Positions 22,200 to 33,789 of a stretch of DNA of 64,000 nt are shown piece after piece. Source of the DNA: Trichobilharzia szidati (taxonomy: Eukaryota > Platyhelminthes > Trematoda > Strigeidida > Schistosomatidae); contig OX235275.1 of the NCBI GenBank assembly GCA_944472155.2, forward strand, positions 55,755,228 through 55,819,227, in the 5' to 3' direction. The position numbers and the translations under genes are program-made. Under the pieces are notes generated by a model. That model ran no database searches, was not told the origin of the DNA, and worked only from the letters and a program-made list of their open reading frames with translations. The stretch's first letter is position 1. The number at the start of each line of letters is the position of its first letter.

Positions 22200-22570
22200 A
22201 TAATTATTTGTGTGTGTGTGTGCGTGTGTACATGAGGTTTGTCAAATTTAGATAATTGATTAGTTAATACAAAAATGATGTAGTATAGAGACAAAGTTAA
22301 TCAGACAGCAACTAAAGTAAGATTGAGTTAGTTAGTAAGCTAGATGACGTAATATAATTGACTAAAATGTTACAACTTAGGTCAGGATAGCAACAGAGGT
22401 AATTACAGGTAGAGATTAAGTAGAAGTGAAATTGAGTAAATAAGTTGGATGACGTAACATAAATGACTAGAAACTGAGCGATGTTCAAGTCAGTAACAGT
22501 GGTAGTCAGGTGTAGAAATTGAATCGGGTGGGGGTAGAGAACAAGAAAGTTGAAAATGTAAAATATTACA
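22200..22570. repeat. Inverted pseudo-LTR arm, left
   Basis: Mirror of 22985-23330, with blocks such as CAAATTTAGATAATTGATTA and GAATCGGGTGGGGGTAGAG. It ends beside the hammerhead-like motif. Confidence 0.8.
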
Positions 22571-22659
22571 ATTGAGAAGGCAAAATAATACTCATGAAGA
22601 AACAGAAGAAAAGATTAATAATAATAATAATAATTTACGTTATTCCAAAAACAGTACTT

Positions 22660-22982
22660 GTGATACAGAATGGAATTTTCAGCACGTTGGTAAGTGCTCG
22701 GTGATACGATTGGAAAGCGAGCGCTGGGTACGGCCGACATGGTTTTACAAAGGAGAAAAACGATGCCACCGCAGCTCCATCTTAGAACATCTGATAGAAT
22801 CCGGATACCAAGCTACACCCCAAACAAACTTCAAAGTCGTCTACAGAGTAAGAAGTAGTCTCTCTAAAGGTGTACGAATCAGACTTCTTCAAACTGCAGA
22901 AGCAATGGCGATTCACTTGCTGAGTCCTGAACTCTGCATACAGAAGAAGTTCGTTCAATCACTACACTTACAATGGACGTAA
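22660..22982 (+). pseudogene. PLE tail (F1)
   Basis: The open frame gives ESERWVRPTWFYKGEKRCHR, SSILEHLIESGYQATPQTNF, RLLQTAEAMAIHLLSPELCI and QKKFVQSLHLQWT, then a stop. This is the C-terminal half of the GIY-YIG domain; the YIG core itself is lost. It sits exactly between inverted arms, so the copy is a short internal relic with both ends. Confidence 0.8.
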
Positions 22983-22984
22983 TC

Positions 22985-23330
22985 CATCTTATTAACCGAC
23001 GAGTAAATTCTACCTAATCTTTTCTTCTGTCTCTTCATTAGTATTATTTTGTCTTCTCAATTGTAACATTTTACATTTTCAACTTTCTTGTTCTCTACCC
23101 CCACCCGATTCAATTTCTACACCTGACTACCACTGTTACTGACTTGAACATCGCTCAGTTTCTAGTCAATTATATTACGTCATCTAGCTTACTAACTAAC
23201 TCAATCTTACTTTAGTTGCTGTCTGATTAACTTTGTCTCTATACTACATCATTTTTGTATTAACTAATCAATTATCTAAACTTGACAAACCTCATGTACA
23301 CACACACACACAAATAATCATATATAAATG
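22985..23330. repeat. Inverted pseudo-LTR arm, right
   Basis: 3' flank of the PLE tail, mirrored at 22200-22570. Confidence 0.8.
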
Positions 23331-23392
23331 CGATTGTACAGCTCAGTGAATGAATTCGATGAAAAGAGTCTCTTCGCTGAATGTCTTCTCTT
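23331..23392 (+). ncRNA. Hammerhead-like PLE end motif (F1), sense
   Basis: TTGTACAGCTCAGTGAATGA, ATTCGATGAAA, hairpin AGAGTCTCT, TC, GCTG. It is about 350 bases downstream of the PLE stop. Confidence 0.6.
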
Positions 23393-23419
23393 TTTCATAT
23401 GACTCAATGGGGATTTTCA

Positions 23420-24125
23420 ATTTTGTTTGTGTGTGTGTGTACATTAGATTTATAAAGTTTAGATAATTATGTAATGTAAGTATTATTTGGCTTGGAGACA
23501 AACGTTAAGGTAGAAAATGAAATAGAATTGACTAAGTTAATCGGATGACGTAATATAGTTGACTAGAAATTGGACGTGGGTCGAATTAGCAACACTGTTA
23601 ATGAGGTTAGAGATTACAAGAGGGTGGGGTAGAGAATAGTACAAATGAAGATGTGAAATAATAAAATGCAAAAGACAAAATAATACAATTAGAAAGACTG
23701 TAATTAAGAAAGATTACGTCTTTCTAATTGTATTATTTTGTCTTTTGCATTTTATTATTTCACATCTTCATTTGTACTATTCTCTACCCCACCCTCTTGT
23801 AATCTCTAACCTCATTAACAGTGTTGCTAATTCGACCCACGTCCAATTTCTAGTCAACTATATTACGTCATCCGATTAACTTACTTAATTTTCAACTGTA
23901 TTATTCTCTACCCCCACCCTTATTTAATTTTAACCACCACTCATTAACACTGTTGCTAACCTGACCTACTCTGAATTCTACTCAGTTGTATTACGTCATC
24001 CAATTCACTTAGTCAATTCTATTTCATTTTCTACCTTAACGTTTGTCTCCAAGCCAAATAATACTTACATTACATAATTATCTAAACTTTATAAATCTAA
24101 TGTACACACACACAAACAAAATTGT
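23420..24125. repeat. Solo pseudo-LTR palindrome
   Basis: 23420-23705 is mirrored by 23715-23880 and again, with gaps, to 24125. The arms hold the same AGGGTGGGGTAGAGAATA-type block as other F1 flanks. No coding piece is left in the middle, so this looks like a PLE reduced to its inverted ends. Confidence 0.75.
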
Positions 24126-24135
24126 ATATATATGG

Positions 24136-24299
24136 AAGTAATTTTTCGTGTTGTCAAGTCGGCCAGTTGGTAAAGATAACAAAACCAGGTGTAGATTGTT
24201 GGATTTGATAAGTGTATGAAATTATAAAAGCAGCGTATGCTTATAAAGAGAAACTGCGCATCACATTCGTGTTGATTTTGACACTTCCAGCAGAGGTGG
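24136..24299. other. No gene recognised
   Basis: Short AT-rich spacer, likely 3' flank of the minus-strand PLE that follows. Confidence 0.4.
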
Positions 24300-25360
24300 G
24301 AGTGTTGTAACCAGGTCTAACTCTGTCTCAGTTCGTCGTTCCTATTCAGACAAATTGTATTACATTTGATGTGAATTGGTTCTGATATTAGACGTTCTTT
24401 GTGATTTCGGAAACTTTTTCGCACTATTTCTCAATATTGTCAAAATCAACTTTGTGACTTGATTCTATGATGTGTAGACACCGATGACTGATGATTTTTC
24501 AAGATTTTCTTGTTCATTAACTGGATTTCTCGGTGGTTGGTCAAACAGACACTCAGCGGTGTTTATTTCTTCTGATTTCTGTGCGACGATGTTCGCCGTA
24601 TTTAGTATATCGCATCACAATCCAAGCATTTTATTTTGTAGACACAATTAGATAGAGAAGCCTTACATATTTAGCATTTTACATGGACAAGGTTACTTTG
24701 TAGTGTGTGTGTGTTTGTCTAATGTTTCGAAGAAAACTCTGATGTCGTACTTATTGAGTACTCTTCTGATATCGTCTGATGTCTCTGCTCTATATGGAAT
24801 GACGACTGTTGAGTTCCATGTCTTCGGAATAAGTTTTCGGTCATATGCTAATGTCAGTGTTGGTTTTGCTGATGAAGTCCCTTGGGTAGTTATTCTGCTT
24901 GAGAGTCTCAATAATGTTTGATATTTCTTCTTCGTTTTCGTTCCCATCCGTTAACATCAAAGAGTGTGTTCGTCTAAGAAGACTTGAAACAACTGATACC
25001 TTCGCGCTGATGGGATGTGATTATCCGAAGTCCAAATATTTGCTGGAGTGGGTTTTCTTCCTGAATATAGGTATACTAAAATGTCCGTTTTCTCTCCTCT
25101 TACCCAGGCAGTCTACAAATGGTAGTTCACCGACGTCTGATTCTGATTTCTAAGTAAACTGGATTCTGGGAGATAGACTGTCTATTTTCTACAGGAATGA
25201 ACCTTGTAGATCTGGTTTCAGCACTACAAAATTATCATCAACGTATCTTAACAATATTTTAGTAGTGAGTTTGCTTGAAAATGGGCTGTCTTCAAAGCTA
25301 TTCATAAAAAGATCAGCGACTATTGGAGAAACCGGTGAACCTCCAGCAACACCATTTTTC

Positions 25361-25399
<39 letters not shown>

Positions 25400-25545
25400 T
25401 CTACGTGTAAAATAATAACCTTCCAGACAGAATTTTAAGCTCTTAAATATTTCACTGGTGTCCAGTAGCCATCTTTGTGGTAGGGTTGTGTCTGATTCTA
25501 GTAAACTAGAAACGATATCAAGACTTTCGGTAATGGCAATAATAT
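24300..25545 (-). pseudogene. PLE remnant (F4), RT to GIY-YIG
   Basis: On the minus strand, in order. First, a polymerase piece with GGSPVSPIVADLFMNSFEDS and LLRYVDDNFVVLKP at 25340-25210, where the YVDD catalytic box is intact. Then the linker VVIPYRAETSDDIRRVLNKY at about 24810. Last, NCVYKIKCLDCDAIY, the start of GIY-YIG, near 24620, and a tail to about 24300. A TA repeat at 25362-25400 interrupts the palm and stops are frequent. It is flanked by inverted ends (21880-22100 and 25600-25780). Confidence 0.75.
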
Positions 25546-25678
25546 TACACCTAGTTCTTTTTATCTTTATCTACTGGCCAACTTGACAGCACAAAAATGA
25601 CCCCATGTTGAGGAACGATGATTAAGTTGTTATATATATAAGCTGACTGGATTTCGTAAATTCTGGTTTGATAATATA

Positions 25679-25732
25679 CTACTTTAATAAAGCTACTAGC
25701 AGCAGCATTAAGTAGCGAAACGTCAATAGAAA
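25679..25732 (+). ncRNA. Hammerhead-like motif (F4), antisense upstream copy
   Basis: ACTTTAATAAA, perfect 6-bp helix GCTACT...AGTAGC, GAAA, CGTC, AATA. Inverted partner of 21933-21982. Confidence 0.5.
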
Positions 25733-25797
25733 AACATAGTAATATAGTTTTGTATTTCATTGTTTCATTGAGAAATACAAAAAGAAACACCTTTATA

Positions 25798-26718
25798 ATA
25801 ATAATAATAATCACTTTATTCCACAACAATAACAGTTTACAGCATGGAATTTTCAGCGTTTCATTTTACATATTGCAATGGTTTAGCTCTGTTTATAATT
25901 ATATAAATGCATAAAATGTTAAAATATTGATAGTTAATAGGATAAAATAAAAATCCCAACAAAATCACACCATTGCTAGGTCATAGTGAATAATAAATAA
26001 ATAATATAACAAATAACGCATACAATAATATGCATCATTACATTTTATAGTTTAGTTAATGATTTAAAAGTTGTAAAAGTTCTTTTCTGATATTTGTCTC
26101 TTCACACAATACTCGTGCCAAATATGGTACGGTCGAATTTTTATATTTTGTAGTACGAGCATAAATGTTTATGAAATTTCTTCTGGTCTTACCCGAAGAG
26201 ATACAAGGAAACAATTGTGAATAAAGAGGATGTTCACTATCAGACAAGATAACTTTAGCTAAGTGTTTACAAAAATACATATGCCTATTGACAACAGTGT
26301 CGGTTAGTTGAGTCAAAGGGATAGCATTGACCCTACTTACAGCCCTCAATGTTCTTCGTAGTATTATATGGTCTTTCTTGAGTAGCCCAGGGAAGAATAA
26401 TGGAGAACAATAAAGAATGATGGGCAAAACACATGAATTAATAAATTGTATGAGAAGAGATTGGTTTATACCTGAGTGCCTCAACTTCTTTATGTAATAA
26501 GTCAGACGGAAAACTTTCTTAGAAACTATAAGAATATGAGACGACCAGCAAAGGTTTGAAGAGAAACTAATACCAAGATAAGAAACAATTGACATACTCT
26601 CTATCATGGTACCATCAATATTACAACAATCATGAGATTGGATCAATCCATGCATGTCTTTGTTATATATATATATATATATATACGATGAATTCCTTAT
26701 TTCGCTAATAATGTACAA
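25798..26718 (-). pseudogene. CR1/jockey-type LINE, C-terminal part
   Basis: A 220-residue open frame covers the end of the reverse transcriptase and the C-terminal domain: YLGISFSSNLCWSSHI, FINSCVLPIILYCSPLFF and LRRTLRAVSRVNAIPLTQL, ending LLQLLNH. The 3' region ends in a (TTA)n run at 25798-25812, the usual LINE tail. It begins at a TA microsatellite near 26690, so the upstream domains are lost. Possibly recent, because this frame has no break. Confidence 0.8.
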
Positions 26719-26719
26719 C

Positions 26720-26849
26720 TATAAATTAGTCAAGTGTGTACCATCTGGTTCATTTGTACAGTATGTCAGTGACTACGACTCATATTTCTAGAATAACAAA
26801 CGGTTGATCCTTCTCCATTATAGATAAGATTTTATTTTTATAAATCACA
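26720..26849. other. No gene recognised
   Basis: Short AT-rich stretch between the CR1 piece and the F3 end motif. Confidence 0.4.
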
Positions 26850-26930
26850 CAGTGCTGTTATACAGTAATACTAACTGATGACCACGTTTCGAGTACAAAC
26901 TATTGCCACTCATGATCATATCAAGTTACT
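26850..26930 (-). ncRNA. Hammerhead-like motif (F3)
   Basis: Minus strand: TTGAT, ATGATCAT, helix GAGT...ACTC, GAAA, CGTGGTC, ATCAG. It shows a third version of the middle helix (GAGT/ACTC) that still pairs. No F3 coding piece was found next to it. Confidence 0.55.
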
Positions 26931-26979
26931 ATTCACACAACTTTTTCCTTCATTTATATACATGTTTAAAATTGACTAG

Positions 26980-27310
26980 ATCGGTCGGTCGGTCGGTTTT
27001 CGACATAAAACTTTGTACATATGTGCGGCAGTTCAAGTCGCCACACTCCCTCAATGTAGCACACAAAGCAATAGAAGAAAGTAGGAGAAATGCATAATAA
27101 AGACAGTAAACAGAGGTGTGAGACAAAGGAATAGTTATAACGAAGAACAAAACAGTTTACTTGGAAATCATTAGTCACAAGGAGTGGAAGCATCTGCGCC
27201 ATTGAGAACGATTTTGAGGCATGTCACCAATTGTTTCCAACCATTGGTTTTTACCATCCCTTGGACCTCAACCAGGAAGTCTACACCTTCCTACATGGCT
27301 TAGACTAATT
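26980..27310 (-). pseudogene. RTE-B 3' end, truncated copy
   Basis: The minus strand carries the end of the RTE-B polyprotein (a GPRD-like motif, then QNRSQWRRCFHSL in a broken frame). The 3' UTR block ending in a (GACC)n run at 26980-26997 matches 56330-56640. Only the last 330 bases are present. Confidence 0.7.
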
Positions 27311-27419
27311 GACTAGATATTTGAATAAAATCAACAATATAAAATAAAGTACATTCAGAAATAATAATAAGATTATCATTGATCAATTACAATCGGATGG
27401 GCAATAAGACGAGTGTTTT

Positions 27420-27560
27420 AATAATAATAATAATAATAATTTATATTTCGTATAAACGGGTAAGTTTACAAGAAATGCATGCCATTTTTACAGGCACGAT
27501 CAGTAATGTTATAAATTACAATCCTGAAGTCTCATAAATTAATACTCCTTCAAAAGTTTG
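27420..27560. repeat. LINE tail repeat, related to 33097-33240
   Basis: Starts with (ATA)n, then TTTACAAGAAATGCATGCC and CAGGCACGATCAGTAATG. This is the reversed 3' end of a non-LTR element. Confidence 0.6.
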
Positions 27561-28340
27561 AATTGTTCAATTATTGTACAAGCAACCAGAACAAGTTCTT
27601 ACAAATGTTACATTGTAAACCGTTTACTAAGGTCACCATCAAAGTTGAGCGACAACCCAAACTTCGTTCCGTTTCCTGCTTATCTTTATGGTCAACCAGT
27701 GAACAGCGTATATCTGGGTGAGTGCTATGCCGCCGCGTGATTGAACGCTATTTCAGGAAGAGGAGAAAATTCTGCGCAGCTGCAGAATGGTATAAAATAC
27801 TATTATGAATAATACATTATTGGAAGTATATTTACAAGATAAATACAAGAAGAAGAAGCTATATAGTACTTGAAATGATAGTTTACATTTGCAATGCATG
27901 ATGCTAACCATACTGGTCTAAGCATGGAATCTATCACGTTTCCGATGAAAATATAGCTTTGTTCAAACATTGGTGTTGTCGTGTTTTTAATCAAAGCAAC
28001 CAGACTTTGGGCAAGCAACAAATATAAATAAAGAGCAAGTTTCAGCTTCAATAAAGGCCTAGGTAATTAAGATCAGATAGAGTATAATAGTGCGTTAATA
28101 AAAAGATTATTGTGAGGTAGGTAAGTGGTATTTAAGTGAGGAGTGAATTCAAAGATCTGGAAAAATAGAAGCCGTAGAACAAGCTGACCTGTAAGATGCC
28201 TCACGAATTTCTGTAAAGCCCAACGGGTAGCATCTTGACAAGAAGCTGAACAGGCTTGTAGATGGTAGGAGCCAAAGTACTTTTTTATTTATAATTTAGA
28301 TCCGTACAACCCTTATTATTATTTTTTTGTTGAGGGTCCA
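27561..28340. other. No gene recognised
   Basis: No family motif on either strand. Short open frames only (60-82 codons). Confidence 0.4.
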
Positions 28341-28345
28341 GACTA

Positions 28346-29265
28346 ATGTTTAGTTCTCGACAAAGAGCGGGCAATGAGGAAACAGGCATAAAATGGACTA
28401 ACACAAAAAATTTGAAGGATCTAGACTTCATCGATGATATATGTCTGATTTCCCACAAACTAGAATATATGCAAGCGAAAAGCAACAAGTTAGCAGAAGA
28501 AGCATCAAAAATAGAAGGGACTTCACGTGAACATAGAGAAAACAGAGGTAATGAAGATTCCTGGCCAACACCAACAACAACAACAGACAACAATCAGCAT
28601 AAATGGGAGGAACCTGAAAGAAACAACCTCCCTTACCTACCTGGGAAGCATCGTTTCAACTACAGGCGGAACTGACGAGGATATCAAAGCAAGAATCGGA
28701 AAAGCAAGACAAGCTTTCATTACTCTCAAGTCTGTGTGGAGGTCAACAGCACTCAGAATCAAAAATAAGATCCGGATTTTCAACTCCAACGTGAAGTCAG
28801 TCAGTGCTACTATACGGATCAGACTTGGCGCGTCATAAAGAGCATCTCAAACAAACTACAGACCTTCATCAACAGTTGTCTTCGCTCAATACTCAAGATC
28901 AGATGGCCAGAAAAGATCAACAACAGAGATCTCTGGGAGCGAACCAACCAGGAACCGATTGTGAAACAAATAGGCAGGAAGAAATGGAGATGGATTGACC
29001 ATACTCTGAGGAAACCATCGAGTGACATCACTAGACGAGCCATTGCTCGAGTGGAACTCGGCCGAACGGGAAGCGGCGAGTTGGTCGTCAGTGCAAGGGT
29101 AGGGTGACTTGGAGGAGATCATGTGAAGAGGAGATGAAAACGTGTGGGCAGACTTGGAGCCAGGTGAAGACTCTAGCAGAGAACCGAACGCAATGGAGAC
29201 GCACGGCTGAAGCCCTATGTTCCTCTAGGAATTAAAGGAAACAATAATAATAATGATAATATGTC
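28346..29265 (+). pseudogene. RTE-A retrotransposon 3' half
   Basis: Encodes the end of the polymerase and the C-terminal region: DLDFIDDICLISHKLEYMQA, a glutamine run, SINGRNLKETTSLTYLGSIV, GTDEDIKARIGKARQAF, FNSNVKSV, and a frameshifted WKRKWRWIDH-like end. The 3' end is an (AAT)n tail at 29243-29265. The catalytic box would be FIDDI (FxDD). At least three frame changes make it inactive. It belongs to the same family as 1430-4335. Confidence 0.8.
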
Positions 29266-29269
29266 CTAC

Positions 29270-29584
29270 AGATTGGAGCGATTCACAATTGTGACCACTA
29301 GCATATCTGCTGATCAGCATGCGCCACCCTCCCTCATTTTTTGATGTTAAGCTCTAAGATTCTTTCTGCAACAACTGTAGTTGCAGCATTGCATTGCATT
29401 TAGCCCATTCCAGCCATACAGTATGCTGTACACTAATAGCTTTCATGATAGAAGCTTCCTATTAGGTCACCAGATACATCCACACCTGAGGATATTCTTA
29501 GCAGTATCACCTTTATACAAGTATTTTTACAAACGCCTAGGAAATTGCGTTTAATTCAAGAAGTATAAAGTATAGAATTAGCTA
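29270..29584. other. No gene recognised
   Basis: Spacer between RTE-A and the next PLE piece. Nothing recognisable. Confidence 0.4.
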
Positions 29585-30272
29585 GAATTACATCGCTCTG
29601 TTTTAGGATAAGGAAAATTTGTAGTTCTGATTCCGTTGAGTGGGAACTTGACTTCTTAAAAGCCACCCTCGCAGACAACGGTTAACCTAACCGATTTATT
29701 GACAGCAACATGAAAGATAAGCAGTCTGAACTGGTCACTGACACAGTTCCAAGGAAAATCTTATTCATGAACTTGGAATTCAAAGCTGATCAAGCTTCAA
29801 ATATGCTCAGAAATCGTCTCTCTAAATCACTCAGTAAGACGTTCTATTCTATGCAGCAAAATTACATATGACGTTCACTAGCCGGAAGTTGTTCTCTACC
29901 TCTGTAAAAGATAAGGTCCCCCGTCTGGCCGCCTCCATGTGCATCTATCAGTTCACCTGCTCTTGTGGAGCAACGTACATTGGCCGTATTCAGAGAACGC
30001 TTTCCACACGGATACGAGAACATATTCCAGCATGGTTTTACAAGTGAGAAAGAAAGTGTGTGAGAAGCTCTATTTTGGAACACCTGATCGACTTCTGTCA
30101 CTCGGTAAACTCTGACCATGGTTTTAAGAGCATATATAGAATCCATGCTAACTTCCCGTGTTTTCTTCGTCACAGACTTCTAAAGACAGCTGAGGCCTTG
30201 GCAATTCATGACTTTAAGCCAGACCTCTGTGTACAAAAGAAGTATGTACAATCCCTACTTCTGCCTTGGCCT
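29585..30272 (+). pseudogene. PLE C-terminal third (F1)
   Basis: In broken frames: RIRKICSSDSVEWELDFLKA, LFMNLEFKADQASNMLRNRL, CSCGATYIGR-like text near 29960 and a C-terminus ending in KKYVQSLLLPWP at 30272. Stops and frameshifts fall in the linker and in the endonuclease. Its 3' flank (30273-30594) is the one seen after other F1 copies. Confidence 0.8.
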
Positions 30273-30594
30273 TCGAGGGATAGACATTTATTTATTTTGT
30301 TTATTTAGTTATTCTATGTACTCTTCCCTTATTACTACTATTATTATTATTAATATTATTATCATTATTATTATTACTATTCTCACTTTGAAACTTTTCC
30401 ACTTGACCCACTTGACATTTTAAACCCAAAATTATTAATTTTTATTTTTACAATATTGAATTCTATCTTATCAAATTTCACACCTTGTTATGTAACATTT
30501 TGTATTCGTCTACTAATCTTATAATTATGTACCCCTTTCCAAAATCTATACACCTTATGTATTGTTCTGTTTATGACATTTATCATTTTGCCAC
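30273..30594. repeat. PLE F1 3' flank
   Basis: Same sequence as 44795-45100 and the inverse of 14210-14500, with the blocks TATGTACTCTTCCCTTATTA and ATGTACCCCTTTCCAAAATC. The next PLE starts within it, so one copy appears to be inserted into, or recombined with, another. Confidence 0.7.
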
Positions 30595-32568
30595 TTGATA
30601 TTGAACAATGATTATAATCACAAACATTTTAATTTCAATTTTTTTATAGCATTAAACAATATTTTGGACTTAGCAGTTGATTCTCAGTTTGAAAATTTGT
30701 ATGGTCAGTTGAGTTCCCTAACTCCTTCCTCGATAAATGACCAAAGTTGGTTGAAAGTTAAATTTGTAGATGTAGCACACCAATTCCGTAATTCAAGTCG
30801 GAAACAAAGAAGCATTTTAACATCAACTCATTTTAAGGCCCTGAAGGAATTACGTAACAGATCCCATTTAGTTATTTTGAAACCTGACAAAGGATCTGGT
30901 GTAGTTGTAATGGACAGATGCGATTACAAAACAAAATGTTATCCATCTTTAATGACAAAAGCAAATTCATAGCCGATGTTCCTTCGGATGATATCAGAAA
31001 ATTAGAAAGAAAAGTAACTTCTCATTTAGTAAAACTTCGTGACTTGGACGTTATCGATAAACAGGAGTTTAATTCCTTGAAACCCATGGGATCTGACTTT
31101 CCAAACCTCTATGGATTACCCAAAATTCATAAGGTTGATAATCCATTACGTCCAATTCTTTCAATGTGTAACTCTTCTACACATAAATTAGCAAAATGGT
31201 TAGCTGATATTCTAAGTCCAGTACGCAATGAATTATGTAAGTTTACCTTAAAAGATACATTTGAACTTGTTGACTGTCTTGTAGATGTGAACATAAAAGA
31301 TGGGAAAATGTATTCATTTGATGTTAATTCTTTGTTTACTAATGTACCATTGGTTAAGACTTGATATTCTTTGTGACTATATATCTTCTAGTTGTTTTTC
31401 ATTTCCTTTTTCTTAAACTTATTTGAAAGATTTATTACTATTATGTACTGACAACGTCCATTTCACGTTTGAAGGTGAACATTTTAGACAAGTGGATGGC
31501 GTTGCTATGGGGAGTCCATTAGGACCTTTATTAGCGGACGTTTACATGTCTTATGTTGAAAACTTATCCTCTGATTTAATTTCTAAATTGCCTTTCTATA
31601 AGAGATATGTAGACGATATCACTTTGATATGTGATGATCATGAAGATGCAAGTCGTCTATTAGATAGACTTAACTCTGTACAGAATCATATTAGTCTTAC
31701 ATGCGAGGAAGAAAGTCACAATCAGCTCGCATTTTTAGACATACTTCTGAGTCGAAGAGACCATGGCTCAATAAGACGGTCTATCTACAGAAAGCCCACT
31801 TGGACAGGGCAATACCTTAATTTTCACAGCTTCTGTCCATCACAATATAAGTGAGGCTTGGTGAAGTGTCTATTTAAGAGGATTCAGTGTATTTGCACGG
31901 CTGATGTTATAGACAAAGAAAACGAAATATTGATGGATACTCTTGTTGAAAACGGATATCCTTTGAAATTTTTGAACAGGTGTAGAAGTCAACTAACCTC
32001 TAAACCTACAATCCATACCGTCCCTAAGAAAAAGGTTTTCATCAAATTACCATGTAATGGGGAAATAAATAGTAGGATTTTGAGACAAAGGTTGAATTCT
32101 ATCATCCGTAGAACCTACTATGCAGCCCAGCTTGTAATTGTGGAAAAAGCTAAAAGTATGCTTCACTGGAAACCTCAAAAGTGCACAAGTGATATCACAT
32201 CCCACACAATTTACCAATTTTCGTGTGTGTGTGGACATACATACATAGGGAGGAGTAATCGCGCGTTGCACGTGAGGGTGGGAGAGCATATCCCAAAGTG
32301 GTTAGGAAAACAGATGAATTGTGACAAGCCCATAGATGCAGGTGTTTCGTCTATAGCTAAACATTTAATCGATATGAACCATAAGGTTGATGTTAACTCA
32401 GCCTTTAAGGTCATCTATAAAAACGGTCAAGGACGTTTACTGAAATACGCTGAGGCTATAGCCATTCATAAACTTAAGCCCCCCTTGTGTATTCATAAAC
32501 AGTTTGTTATTACTCTTAACCTACCTTGGTACTCCTTATTTGATTGGATTACCAAACGTTTGTGTTAA
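30595..32568 (+). pseudogene. Best preserved PLE: RT plus GIY-YIG (F1 clade)
   Basis: Four long frames in order cover almost a whole PLE polyprotein. The N-terminal part has LVILKPDKGSGVVVMDR. The fingers have LYGLPKIHKVDNPLRPILSM, and the palm has MYSFDVNSLFTNVP then QVDGVAMGSPLGPLLADVYM. The catalytic box is FYKRYVDDITLIC, followed by AFLDILLSRR and YRKPTWTGQYLN. The linker follows, then the endonuclease CVCGHTYIGRSNRALHVRVG, ending in LKPPLCIHKQFVITLNLPW. Breaks are few: a frameshift near 30945, one near 31365, and an in-frame TGA at about 31853. The catalytic residues I can see are all present. Confidence 0.9.
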
Positions 32569-32579
32569 TTATTCTTAAT

Positions 32580-32790
32580 TCCTTTTTTTGTCATTTTGTT
32601 TAAATTAACTTTTCCATATATATTGACTTGACAAGTAAATGTGTGATCAGATTGTTCGAAATGTATAGCGCAAATACATCACATTTTTCAGATAATCTCC
32701 GTCTTCTGATAATGCTATTGAAATTTATAAAGGGGACTACCTGTTTTAAATAATAATTTAATAAAATACATATTTTTCCTACCTGTGTAG
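32580..32790 (+). repeat. PLE 3' flank, inverted partner at 43800-43975
   Basis: AATGTGTGATCAGATTGTTC and ATAATCTCCGTCTTCTGATA recur in reverse at 43840-43925. Decayed relatives are near 48285 and 51735. Confidence 0.7.
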
Positions 32791-32864
32791 GACACGCCAA
32801 ATTTATGGTTAAATAACATGGTTGCAGTCGTTTTTATCTTTGGATTGTGGAAACAATATGATAA

Positions 32865-33040
32865 CTAGTCATTCAATGGAGCACATCAAGAAATATTGTC
32901 TTCGCATTAACAAAAATACCCAAGTATGTTTTGGATGGATTACAAATACTTGGGAAAAAAATAAAGCTTGAAGTCATTTCCCGAAATAACTTTGCTGTGT
33001 ATGGCATCGAATCTTATTCTTGATTTACATCCAAATGGGG
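32865..33040. repeat. Repeat shared with 59755-59950
   Basis: Shared block: ATTGTCTTCGCATTAACAAA, then GGGAAAAAAATAAAGCTTGA. Function unknown. Confidence 0.6.
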
Positions 33041-33096
33041 TATTAATTTAAAATAAGTGAGCATTTTCATCAGAACTATACTCAATGCAGACTTAT

Positions 33097-33240
33097 AATA
33101 ATAATAGTTTATATTTTCTTATAAACTGGTGTTTACAAGAAATGCGAGCTATTTTCACAGGCACGATCAGTTATGTTATAAATTACAATCGTATTATAAA
33201 TTAATACTTTTTCATTGGTATAAAGGTATATTCCGCAACT
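33097..33240. repeat. LINE tail repeat
   Basis: Same family as 27420-27560 (TTTACAAGAAATGCGAGC, CAGGCACGATCAGTTATG). Confidence 0.6.
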
Positions 33241-33400
33241 GTAATCTAAGTTGCGTCGTGGGGGAAGGTAATGCGTAATTCACAAGGCACTTGTAAGATA
33301 TGGGACCAATAATGTTTGCAGATCATTTGTCATTGTAAATGGTCTCGTTAACAGAGCTAGAAACTTGAAAATCCCCATTCAGTCATAGAAAAGAAAAGGC

Positions 33401-33450
33401 GTTCAGCAAAGAGTTACTCTTTTCGGCGATATCATTCTCAAGCTGTACAA
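33401..33450 (-). ncRNA. Hammerhead-like PLE end motif (F1), antisense upstream
   Basis: Minus strand: GTACAGCTTGAGAATGATAT, CGCCGAAA, hairpin AGAGTAACTCT, TT, GCTG. Inverted partner of 34322-34376. Confidence 0.6.
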
Positions 33451-33745
33451 ATCCCAAATTTATAGTAATTTTTCTTGGCAACAAAAGGAACATTTCCAAA
33501 GATGTGTTAATGCAATTGTTAATCTTTTGACAACAAATTACGTAATTTAGAAGGCGTTAATCGGTTAGAAACTAAAATAAAGTTACGAAAGTAGGTTGGG
33601 TGACGTAATCTAATTGCTAGGGTTCAATGAAAAATGAATGAAAGTCAAGTTAATAATCTGAGTAGAATTCACTTAAAAATAAACGAAAATGGAGTTAGCA
33701 ACAGTCGTCATGAGGGTAGAGATTTAATAGGGGATGGAGGTAGAA
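33451..33745. repeat. Inverted pseudo-LTR arm, left
   Basis: Mirrored by 33985-34320, for example AATTACGTAATTTAGAAGGC on one side and its reverse on the other. Confidence 0.8.
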
Positions 33746-33789
33746 AATAACAAAACAACTTCTCAGTTATCTACACAATACGTGGGAAT

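Noticed and set aside
24693..24947. 84-codon minus frame as a separate small gene
   Set aside because: It is the linker region of the F4 PLE, in order with polymerase and endonuclease pieces.
26985..27000. GGTC repeat as a CRISPR-like or protein-binding array
   Set aside because: It is the short tail repeat of an RTE-B 3' end, with a related (CAGT)n at 56626.
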